64,000 bases of DNA. Origin: Lentisphaerota bacterium. GTDB taxonomy: Bacteria > Verrucomicrobiota > Lentisphaeria > Victivallales > Victivallaceae. Shown piece by piece: positions 40,734 to 48,090 of this stretch. Every line of letters starts with the position of its first letter. Position 1 is the stretch's first letter. The position numbers and the translations under genes are program-made. The stretch is taken from assembly GCA_015061575.1 (NCBI GenBank), contig SUWF01000008.1:1-64000 (forward strand), written 5' to 3'. The notes beneath the pieces are model-generated. The model saw only the letters and a program-made list of their open reading frames with translations, ran no database searches and was not told the origin of the DNA.

Positions 40734-41831
40734 CTATTTTTTGCGCAGCGGAAAGACCAGGTTGCGGCGCAAAAAGTAATTGCCGAAAAATCCCACGATC
40801 GAGGCCAGGATCTTACCCCACAGTGGTGCATGGAGCCATTTTACCAGCGCCCAGGTCACCAGATAATCGATTCCGCCCATGATCATCAGCGTAAGCAGAT
40901 ACGCCGCCAGTTCACCGGCCGTACTCCAACGGGCCTTGTGGCGGAAAAGTATGGCAATACATAAAAAGTAATTGGCCGCTGCACTGGCAGCGTAAGATAT
41001 TCCAGTGGCCCAATAAAGCGGCATCTGGCAGGTTTTGATCAATACGGCAAAGACCAGCAAGTTGACCAGGGCCGCCGTTGCTCCGATAAAGAAATAGAGC
41101 AATATTTGCATAGGCAACGGCGCATTACATGCTCCATAATGCAAGATGCAATAGAGGGCATGAACGCCATCACGCCAGCCGATTTTTTTGCCTTCTTCAT
41201 ACGAACGGGGATTATAACTTACTGCACACTCATATACCCGTACTTGGGCTTCAGCGATATATGCAGTGACTTCCGGTTCAAAGCCGAAGCGGTTTTCTTT
41301 CAACTTCGGAGCGATAGTTTGAATGACTTCCCGCCGGAAGAGCTTGTAGCAGGTTTCCATATCCGTTATATCCAGATTGGTGAACATGTTGGAGGAAAAA
41401 GTCAGGAATTTATTCATCCAGCTGTGCCAGAAGTAGAGCACCCGGCGGGTATCTGGTTTAAGATAGCGGGAGCCGAAGACCACATCGGCCCGGTTGTCGA
41501 TCAACGGTTCCAGCATGGTCAGATAATCTTGCGGATTGTATTCCATATCGGCATCCTGTACGCCGACAAAATCCCCCGTGGCTTTAATAAAACCGGTGCG
41601 CAGCGCAGCGCCTTTGCCCTGATTGACTTCGTGGGCGGCCAGAACGATTTCGGGGTGTTGTGCGGCCAACTTTGCGGCGATTTCCCGGCTGCGGTCTTTG
41701 GAACAATCGTCAACGATAATAATTTCCAGCTGCAAATTATCGCTTTTGAGAGTCATTACCCGGTCAATGATATCGGCTAAAGTAGCTTCTTCGTTGTAGC
41801 AAGGTACGACCAGACTGAGTTTGACTGCCAT
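40734..41831 (-). CDS. GT2 glycosyltransferase (DPM1-like) fused to a GtrA-like membrane domain
   Basis: A 365-residue protein. The N-terminal GT-A domain has LVVPCYNEEATL, IIVDDCSKD and the DAD metal motif in VQDADMEY, with EVNQGKGAALRTGF, typical of dolichol/undecaprenyl-phosphate sugar synthases. From about residue 235 four membrane spans form a GtrA domain (FFIGATAALVNLLVFAVL). Together they would make and flip an undecaprenyl-phosphate sugar for membrane transferases such as the GT39-like proteins in this window. A small membrane ORF lies upstream on the same strand. Confidence 0.9.
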   Translation of the reverse strand: MAVKLSLVVPCYNEEATLADIIDRVMTLKSDNLQLEIIIVDDCSKDRSREIAAKLAAQHPEIVLAAHEVNQGKGAALRTGFIKATGDFVGVQDADMEYNPQDYLTMLEPLIDNRADVVFGSRYLKPDTRRVLYFWHSWMNKFLTFSSNMFTNLDITDMETCYKLFRREVIQTIAPKLKENRFGFEPEVTAYIAEAQVRVYECAVSYNPRSYEEGKKIGWRDGVHALYCILHYGACNAPLPMQILLYFFIGATAALVNLLVFAVLIKTCQMPLYWATGISYAASAAANYFLCIAILFRHKARWSTAGELAAYLLTLMIMGGIDYLVTWALVKWLHAPLWGKILASIVGFFGNYFLRRNLVFPLRKK

Positions 41832-41864
41832 ATAAAAACCTTTATTTCAAATTATTAAAAAAAT

Positions 41865-42026
41865 CTATTTGCGGATAATATACAACCACAGCGAATAAGT
41901 TGCAATCAAATTAAAGTTTTTTTTGACCCAAATAAAACTGATTACGCTCAAGCAAGTTCCCGCCAATACGATCAATCGCGCGATTACCATAAAAAACAGT
42001 GTAAAATCCACTGCAAAAATTTGCAT
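41865..42026 (-). CDS. Possible 53-residue small membrane protein
   Basis: ATG 42026 to TAG 41865 encodes 53 residues with two hydrophobic stretches (VDFTLFFMVIARLIVLAG and LIATYSLWLYII) separated by VKKN. It lies 33 nt upstream of the glycosyltransferase gene on the same strand. The ribosome binding site is weak, and the start overlaps the -35 of the divergent surface-protein promoter, so it is only a candidate. Confidence 0.35.
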   Translation of the reverse strand: MQIFAVDFTLFFMVIARLIVLAGTCLSVISFIWVKKNFNLIATYSLWLYIIRK

Positions 42027-42049
42027 TACTTATTTATAGATGCTAAATT
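42021..42049 (+). promoter_or_regulatory. Promoter of the repeat surface protein
   Basis: TTGCAT (42021-42026), 17 nt, TAAATT (42044-42049), 40 nt before ATG 42089. Confidence 0.5.
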
Positions 42050-42088
42050 AAATCGGCAGTAAACACAAAGATATCGGGGATTATTATT

Positions 42089-45000
42089 ATGGATAACACA
42101 CAAATTGTCAATGGCGGTTTGCAATCAATAAATCAATCGGCGGACAGCCTGGAGTTTGATTTTAATTTGCCTTGGGCTCAAAACGCAGTTGTTATGGCGG
42201 GTGAAAATTATAAGGTGTATACGGGGATCGTATCCCAAAACATAAGTTTGTCCGGAACTTATGTGTGCGGCGAAAATCTGACTTTGCTTAACGGCGGCGG
42301 CTTTTATGGCTCCGGATTTTCGTTTACCCACGCTGGCGCCGACAGTGCTTATATTGACAGTATCGATTCAACAGGTGTGATCCATAACGTTTCCGGGCTG
42401 CAGACCAGAAGCGGATATGCTGCTTTTACAGTGAACGGAACCGCAAGTAATGTAATATTGCGCGGCAGCAGGTTTGACCGTGACCGTGTAATAGTCTATG
42501 CTTCAATGACTTTGCATGGGCAGTCATTTAATACCACGGTTGATTTTGGAGGTATGTTGCTGGTTGGCAGCGGCGGCACCGCCAATAGTACCACGGTAAA
42601 CAGTCTTGGCAGTATGAGTGTTTTTGCCGGCGGCATCGCCAGTAATACCACGGTCAACAATGGCGGTAATTTTTATCTGTATTCCGGCGGCACCGCTGTC
42701 GGTGGAACTGTAAAAGGTACTATTCATGTATCCAGCGGCTCTATAGCCAGCGATATTGTAGTAGATAATGGTTTGGCTTGGTTGGGCAGTGGCGGTAGTG
42801 CTGGCGGCAGTGCGGTAAATCTGCAGCTGAAAAACTATGCCCGAATCTACGGCAATAAAAATGGTAAATTATCAATTACGCATGTAGGAAGCAATGTTGC
42901 TGTTATTGGCAGTATTGACTCTGATGGCGTGATCGGTGATATATCCGGTTTGCAAACCAGCGGATATAATGCTTTTACAGTAAGTGGCACCGCAAGTAAT
43001 GTAATATTGCGCGGCAGCAGGCTTGACCGTGGAATAGCCTATGCTTCAATGACTTTGCATGGGCAGTCATTTAATACCACGGTTGATTTTGGAGGCATGT
43101 TGCTGGTTAGCAGCGGCGGCACCGCCAGTAATACCACGGTCAACAGTCTTGGCAGTATGGGTGTTTTTGCTGGCGGCACCGCCAGTAATATCACGGTCAA
43201 CAATGGCGGTAATTTTTATCTGTATTCCGGCGGAACAGCTGTTGGTGGAACTGTAAAGGGTACTATTCATGTATCCAGCGGCTCTATAGCCAGCGATATT
43301 GTAGTAGATAATGGTTTAGCTTGGTTGGGCAGCGGCGGTAGTGCTGGCGGCAGTGCGGTAAATATGCAGCTGAAAAACTATGCCCGAATCTACGGCAATA
43401 AAAATGGTAAATTATCAATTACGCATGTAGGAAGCAACATTGCCACTATTGGCAGTATTGATTCAGATGGCGTGATCGGTGATATATCCGGTTTGCAAAC
43501 CAGCGGATATAATGTTTTTGCAGTAAGCGGCACCGCAAGCGATGTGACCATAGGAGGTTATATCAGCAGCGGGGCTTCACGAACTACCATGTCTTTGCAT
43601 GGTTCAGCCATTGATACAGTTGTTAACTCGTGTGGACTTTTAATTGTTTCCAGCGGCGGTACCGCCAATAATACCACGGTCAACAGTGTTGGCGGTATGA
43701 GTGTTTTTGCTGGCGGTACCGCCAGTAATACCTCGGTCAACAGAGGTGGAGATTTTTATTTGTATTCCGGCGGCACTGCTGTTGGTGGAACTGTAAAGGG
43801 TATTGTCTTTTTATCCAGCGGTGCTATTGCCAGCGATATTGTATTATCTGGCGGCGTGTTGCAATTAGGCGACAATTCCGTCAATCCGGGTGGCTCGGCT
43901 ACAAACCTGCAGCTGCATAACAGCGCTACAATCAGGGGGTGGAACGGCACTTCTAAAAAAATATTTATTACGCACGTTGGTGGCAGTGTTGCCACTATTG
44001 GCAGTATTGATTCAGATGGCGTGATTGGTGATATCTCCGGTTTGCAAACCAGCGGATATAATGTTTTTGCAGTAAGCGGCACCGCAAGCGATGTGACCAT
44101 AGGTGGTTCTATCAGCAGCAGCAGGGCTTCACGAACTACCATGTCTTTGCATGGTTCAGCCATTGATACAGTTGTTAACTCGTATGGAGTTTTAATTGTT
44201 TCCAGCGGCGGTACTGCCAATAATACCACGGTCAACAGTGGCGGCATTTTAGATGTTGTTGCCGGCGGAACAATCAGCAATACTGCTTTAAGTAGCGGTT
44301 ACGCCAATGTTTACAGCGGAGGACGGATCACCGGGGATTTGAACATTGCTTATGGTGGTCTGGTTTCCGCTTATGCCGGGTCGATCGTTGAGTTTGATAT
44401 CAGTGATCGCACTATGGATGATAAAGCAGTAATCAATAATTTGTCGTTGATTTCCGGTACTCCAACTTATACGATCACCGTTGCCGCTGCTCAGGCCAAT
44501 GGAGTTTATCAGTTGGCGGCCGGTGCTGCCGGATTCAACGGTTCTATCACTATTGGTGATGGCGCTGAAACTTATGGAACGCTTGCGCTGGACAGCACCT
44601 TTAAGTACAACGGCAAGAGTTACACTATCAACAATACCGATGGTAATTTGACGCTGGCGGTCAGCAGTTATACCCAGTTCTTTACCGGCAACTTTAGTGG
44701 TTCGGCCGATATGCTTCTGGCCAGTAAAGACGGCAAGGTTGCGATTTATAGCAACAATGACGTTTGGGCGGAAATGACTCTGGAAGACGGTTGGAACGTT
44801 GTTGGCGTGGCGGATTTTAATGGTGACGGTAAGGCGGATATTTTGCGCAAGCATGTTTCCGGTTTGGTCATTGGAGAAATGTCTGATGGCGCCGGTAACT
44901 TCACTCCGCAAGTCCTTAACTCCGTTGGTTCCGGTTGGGGAATTGAAGGTACTGGCGACTTTAACGGTGACGGGGTAGGGGACGTTTTGATTGCCAACCC

Positions 45001-45568
45001 CACTGCCGCCAGTGATGGCAATCCCGATTATCCCAAAGATCAGCCTCCGATCGGCCTCTTGGGCTATTGGAAGGGCGGCACTGAGTGGACTTTGATCAAC
45101 GGCTATTCGCCTGAATGGAAAATGGTTGCCACTGGTGACTTCAACAACGATGGCAAAACTGATATGCTCTGGCGCAATGAATTTATCGGCGCCGGTGACT
45201 TGACTTATAATGCCTATTGCACTTGGATCGTTGACAACGCCAACGACTGGCGCATGGTCAGCGTTGCCAATCCTGACGAATGGGATTTCCTCTGCAGCGG
45301 CGACTTCAACGCCGATGGCTGCAACGACATCGCCATGATCAATGGTGATGGCGTAGTCGGCATCTGGGGAGTCAATGACGGCTACATGAACAGCTGGAGC
45401 ATCCTCAGCGCCGTAACAGCTGAATGGACTCTCGCCGGAGTCGGCGACTTCAACGGCGACGGCACCGACGACATCGCCTGGTGCAACACCGAATCCGGCT
45501 TAACCGGCTACTGGCAAATTAAGGACAAAACCTTAGATTCCTGGCAAAACATAGCCACGGTAGCTTAA
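42089..45568 (+). CDS. Large repeat protein: AIDA-like beta-helix repeats plus FG-GAP/VCBS calcium repeats
   Basis: A 1159-residue, Gly/Ser/Thr-rich protein. Residues about 100-760 are stacked AIDA-like strand-loop repeats (SSGGTASNTTVNS, VFAGGTASNTTVN), organised as three near-identical units of about 182 residues plus a partial fourth. After a linker, residues about 860-1155 hold five FG-GAP-type calcium motifs: DFNGDGKADI, DFNGDGVGDV, DFNNDGKTDM, DFNADGCNDI and DFNGDGTDDI. This fits a cell-surface or matrix adhesin. No signal peptide, autotransporter barrel, LPXTG or PEP-CTERM signal is visible, so the export route is unknown. GGGGA precedes the ATG. Confidence 0.85.
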   Translation: MDNTQIVNGGLQSINQSADSLEFDFNLPWAQNAVVMAGENYKVYTGIVSQNISLSGTYVCGENLTLLNGGGFYGSGFSFTHAGADSAYIDSIDSTGVIHNVSGLQTRSGYAAFTVNGTASNVILRGSRFDRDRVIVYASMTLHGQSFNTTVDFGGMLLVGSGGTANSTTVNSLGSMSVFAGGIASNTTVNNGGNFYLYSGGTAVGGTVKGTIHVSSGSIASDIVVDNGLAWLGSGGSAGGSAVNLQLKNYARIYGNKNGKLSITHVGSNVAVIGSIDSDGVIGDISGLQTSGYNAFTVSGTASNVILRGSRLDRGIAYASMTLHGQSFNTTVDFGGMLLVSSGGTASNTTVNSLGSMGVFAGGTASNITVNNGGNFYLYSGGTAVGGTVKGTIHVSSGSIASDIVVDNGLAWLGSGGSAGGSAVNMQLKNYARIYGNKNGKLSITHVGSNIATIGSIDSDGVIGDISGLQTSGYNVFAVSGTASDVTIGGYISSGASRTTMSLHGSAIDTVVNSCGLLIVSSGGTANNTTVNSVGGMSVFAGGTASNTSVNRGGDFYLYSGGTAVGGTVKGIVFLSSGAIASDIVLSGGVLQLGDNSVNPGGSATNLQLHNSATIRGWNGTSKKIFITHVGGSVATIGSIDSDGVIGDISGLQTSGYNVFAVSGTASDVTIGGSISSSRASRTTMSLHGSAIDTVVNSYGVLIVSSGGTANNTTVNSGGILDVVAGGTISNTALSSGYANVYSGGRITGDLNIAYGGLVSAYAGSIVEFDISDRTMDDKAVINNLSLISGTPTYTITVAAAQANGVYQLAAGAAGFNGSITIGDGAETYGTLALDSTFKYNGKSYTINNTDGNLTLAVSSYTQFFTGNFSGSADMLLASKDGKVAIYSNNDVWAEMTLEDGWNVVGVADFNGDGKADILRKHVSGLVIGEMSDGAGNFTPQVLNSVGSGWGIEGTGDFNGDGVGDVLIANPTAASDGNPDYPKDQPPIGLLGYWKGGTEWTLINGYSPEWKMVATGDFNNDGKTDMLWRNEFIGAGDLTYNAYCTWIVDNANDWRMVSVANPDEWDFLCSGDFNADGCNDIAMINGDGVVGIWGVNDGYMNSWSILSAVTAEWTLAGVGDFNGDGTDDIAWCNTESGLTGYWQIKDKTLDSWQNIATVA
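42441..44280 (+). repeat. Long in-gene tandem DNA repeats (units of 543-549 bp)
   Basis: Equivalent points (CCGCAAG) recur at 42441, 42990, 43533 and 44082, spacings 549, 543 and 549 bp, all multiples of three. Units 1 and 2 are almost identical at DNA level over long stretches. Such repeats favour recombination that changes protein length. Confidence 0.85.
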
Positions 45569-45588
45569 AACAAAGTGGGTGGGACTTC

Positions 45589-45637
45589 TTGGGGGAAAGG
45601 AAACTTTTTTTGAGGAAAAAAGTTTCCTTTCCCCCAA
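45589..45637. terminator. Perfect 22-bp hairpin after the surface-protein gene
   Basis: Arms 45589-45610 and 45616-45637 are perfectly complementary with a 5-nt loop (TGAGG); the stem begins TTGGGGGAAAGG. It starts 21 nt past the stop codon. It can act as a terminator, but its length and lack of mismatches are more like a mobile hairpin element. Confidence 0.75.
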
Positions 45638-45666
45638 GCCCCCTTTCTTTCAAAAAACCTTTTCCT

Positions 45667-45705
45667 GGCCATTTTTATTTTTGCTCAGCAAAAATAAAAA
45701 TGGCC
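45667..45705. repeat. Perfect 19-bp palindrome GGCCATTTTTATTTTTGCT
   Basis: Arms of 19 bp around a single central C. On either strand the stem contains T-runs that could stop transcription from both sides. It lies 30 nt after the previous hairpin. Confidence 0.75.
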
Positions 45706-45790
45706 GATCTCGGTTTTAGAAATACTACTCGGCAAGTGGGCCGTGCCGTTCTTACCGCAGGGTCGGCCAGCCATCGGAGCAGCACGGTAA

Positions 45791-46184
45791 AACCCCGACT
45801 GGCTTGTCCGCCGTAGCCTCGTGCGAAGGTGGATGCCGGGCGGCGGCATCGCTTCGCCTTGTCCGCCGGAGCCTTGTGCGTAGGTGGATCGCCGCCAGTA
45901 TTTTGGCGGCCGTGTAATGCCATAGTGGCTCGTCCGCTGTCGTAGTTTTTATAGGACTTATAAGTCTTATAAATAAGCGCATGTCTACAATGATAGCGGC
46001 GGCGATTTCGCCGCCGGGTCCGTTATCGTCTGTTATTGTCCGTTATTGTCCGTACTACTTGGCGCGCAAAACAGGCGTTGGCCTTACAACTGCACTCCGC
46101 CAGTAGCGAGTGCTGAGCGGTGGAACCCCGACTGGCTTGTCCGCTGTAGCCTCGTGCAGAGGTGGCTGCCGGGCAAAGCCCGGC
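45791..46184. repeat. REP-like repeat units
   Basis: A unit containing CTTGTCCGC(C/T)GTAGCCTCGTGC and AGGTGG occurs at about 45792-45840 and 46124-46173, both preceded by CCCCGACTGG. A degenerate copy is at 45855-45893 and a fragment at 45928-45945. Copies alternate with variable hairpins (GATGCCG/CGGCATC at 45832-45850, GCCGCCA/TGGCGGC at 45891-45910). Confidence 0.7.
46021..46060. repeat. Tandem decamers of the CGTTATTGTC type
   Basis: CGTTATCGTC, TGTTATTGTC, CGTTATTGTC and CGTACTACTT run head to tail. On the reverse strand the units read as GACAATAACG or GTACGGACAA-like, resembling the TACGGANNNN decamers in the pseudopilin insertion. Confidence 0.65.
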
Positions 46185-46201
46185 TGAATTGACTGCCTGA
46201 G

Positions 46202-47218
46202 CTAATTTTCGGTCGGGCAGGGCAGTGGGAGTACACTTGAGCCTTCTAAAATGTTGGCGGTAAGATCCAATGTTTCCGGGCGCTGGTTGGTTTTGATCCA
46301 ATTCAGCAGTTGCATGGCGGCTAATCTGCCTTGTTCGATTCGCGGTTGGTTTACGCTGCACAACTGCGGTGAAACCAAATTGCACAATGCTGAACCATTG
46401 ACGCCCATTACTGAGATGTCTTGCGGTATACGCATATTGTGCTGCGGAGCTTGGCTTGTAAATTCAGCAGCTTCCAAATCGCCGTTGAAAAATATTGCTG
46501 TAGGGAATTTTTCCGGAGTTGTTTTTTTTATATACGATAATTCTTCCCATATATGCTTGATATCGTAGGGATTGCTTTGCAGCCAAATTATGGTTTCATT
46601 GGCGTCAAAACAGTACTTTTTTTCCAGTGCAGCTAATTCATTCCAGCGGTTATTGCCTTGTATGAAACAGGCGATGCGGCGGTGATTTTTTTGCAGTAAA
46701 TACTCCAGCCCGATCCGTCCAACTTCGCCGGCCGGAACCCAAACTGCCGGGTAGTGGCCGTTGCTCATGCTTGAGCAAATGACCCATGGCATATCCGGAA
46801 AATAACTTTCTAATTCTTCCTGCCGCTGCATTATTCCGCCGGGATTGCAGATGCCGCCGGCAATCCGCTGCTGAGAAAGCAACCGGCAGCTGGCATGGAA
46901 TTCCTCGTCGGTTCGATAGGTACTCAGCAGTGCATTGTAGTGATTATCGCACAGCACTTCTTCGATGCCTTGCAGCAACTCCGGCATAAATGAATAATTT
47001 ACCCCGGGCAGCAGCAACGCTATCAGTCGGCATTGTCCGCTTTTCAGTTCCCGGGCCACCGAGTTGGGCCGGTAACGAAGTTCGGCTGCGGCTTTGCGGA
47101 TACGTTCCTGAGTTTCCGGACTTACTTTATGCAAGCCGGTTTCGTTCAGTACATAACTGGCCGTGCTGATGCCGACTTTGGCAAGAGCTGCTACATCTTT
47201 AAGGGTGGCCGGGCGCAT
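46202..47218 (-). CDS. LacI-family transcriptional regulator
   Basis: A 338-residue regulator. The N-terminal helix-turn-helix and hinge are canonical: TLKDVAALAKVGISTASYVLN, then RYRPNSVARELKSGQ. The rest is a periplasmic-binding-protein-like sensor. It follows ilvH by 14 nt on the same strand, which would make it the last gene of a housekeeping operon, an odd place for a sugar repressor. Its target genes are not evident locally. Confidence 0.93.
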   Translation of the reverse strand: MRPATLKDVAALAKVGISTASYVLNETGLHKVSPETQERIRKAAAELRYRPNSVARELKSGQCRLIALLLPGVNYSFMPELLQGIEEVLCDNHYNALLSTYRTDEEFHASCRLLSQQRIAGGICNPGGIMQRQEELESYFPDMPWVICSSMSNGHYPAVWVPAGEVGRIGLEYLLQKNHRRIACFIQGNNRWNELAALEKKYCFDANETIIWLQSNPYDIKHIWEELSYIKKTTPEKFPTAIFFNGDLEAAEFTSQAPQHNMRIPQDISVMGVNGSALCNLVSPQLCSVNQPRIEQGRLAAMQLLNWIKTNQRPETLDLTANILEGSSVLPLPCPTEN

Positions 47219-47232
47219 GAAATAAAGCCAAA

Positions 47233-47739
47233 TCAGTTATTGCTGACCGCTTTGGCACGGGCGATCGCCACCCGGCCGGAACGGGCCATATCAATAATGC
47301 CGATGTCCCGCACCATATTCATGAAGTTATCGATCTGCGATGCCCGCCCGGAGATTTCCACTCCCAGTTCAGCCGGGCCGACGGTAACAAATTTGCCGTT
47401 GAAAATTTCTACCAGCTGAATGACCTGTGCCTTCTTTTCCGGAGTATCGGCTGCCAGTTTGAAGAGCGCCAGTTCCCGTTCGATAAAGTCTTCGCCGCTG
47501 AGCCGGTCTACCCGGATCACTTCGATAAGTTTATTAAGCTGTTTTTCGATCTGTTCAATGACCGCATCGTCCCCCCGGGTGACAATGATCATGCGCGATA
47601 CTTCCGGATCGCTGGTGGAATTTACCGTCAGCGATGAAATATTGTAACCACGGCCGCTGAAAAGTCCGGCTATACGGGAAAGTACCCCGAATTTGTTTTC
47701 AACCCGTACTGAAAAGGTGTAGCTTTTTGTTTCGCTCAT
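47233..47739 (-). CDS. ilvH: Acetolactate synthase small (regulatory) subunit
   Basis: A 168-residue protein with an N-terminal ACT domain (FSVRVENKFGVLSRIAGLFSGRGYNISSL) and the C-terminal ACT-like half (IDNFMNMVRDIGIIDMARSGRVAI), the standard IlvH/IlvN layout. It binds valine or leucine and stimulates the catalytic IlvB/IlvI subunit in branched-chain amino acid synthesis. No catalytic-subunit gene is in this window. GGAG-type spacer precedes ATG 47739. Confidence 0.95.
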   Translation of the reverse strand: MSETKSYTFSVRVENKFGVLSRIAGLFSGRGYNISSLTVNSTSDPEVSRMIIVTRGDDAVIEQIEKQLNKLIEVIRVDRLSGEDFIERELALFKLAADTPEKKAQVIQLVEIFNGKFVTVGPAELGVEISGRASQIDNFMNMVRDIGIIDMARSGRVAIARAKAVSNN

Positions 47740-47771
47740 TTTTTTACTCCTGTATCATATCCGGTCAAAGT

Positions 47772-48086
47772 TTAATCTTTGACCAGTTTGTTCAATATCT
47801 TGGCAGCCGTGGTTGAATCCAATCCGCTGACTGCTATAACTTTGCGGCGGCCGGTAAGACCGCTGGACACACTGATGCTTGTTTTGGAAACATTCAAAAC
47901 TTCAGCCATAAACTTAACCAACGCTTTATTGGCTTCGCCATCGACCGGCGGTGCGGCCAATGCCACTTTCAGCCGGTTGTCGTGCCATGCGATCAACGCA
48001 TTGCGTGAAGCGCGCGGCACTACCAGACAACTGATCCGGCAGCCGCTGCCGTCAGTTGTTATGGCATTTTCCGGAACCTGACTCAT
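47772..48086 (-). CDS. yggU: DUF167/YggU-family protein
   Basis: A 104-residue protein starting MSQVPEN at 48086; the longer frame to 48308 overlaps ftsH in another frame and is rejected. RISCLVVPRASRNAL and VALAAPPVDGEANKALVKFMAEVLNVSKTSISV are the DUF167 signature, with the conserved D-G-x-A-N. A small conserved protein of unknown biochemical role, often near membrane-associated genes. It begins 4 nt after the ftsH stop, so it is cotranscribed with ftsH. Confidence 0.92.
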   Translation of the reverse strand: MSQVPENAITTDGSGCRISCLVVPRASRNALIAWHDNRLKVALAAPPVDGEANKALVKFMAEVLNVSKTSISVSSGLTGRRKVIAVSGLDSTTAAKILNKLVKD

Positions 48087-48090
48087 GCGA

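Larger units (their letters stand above)
45569..46201. other. Gene-free hairpin and repeat island
   Basis: No convincing coding region. The stretch consists of two long perfect hairpins, REP-like units, a 24-bp near-palindrome (45949-45972), short GC-rich hairpins (GGCGGCGA/TCGCCGCC near 45997-46015; GCCGGGC-AAA-GCCCGGC at 46168-46184) and tandem decamers, listed separately. Confidence 0.75.

Noticed and set aside
45589-46201. Insertion sequence or integron in the hairpin island
   Set aside because: No transposase or integrase reading frame, no target-site duplication and no attC-like R'/R'' boxes could be found.
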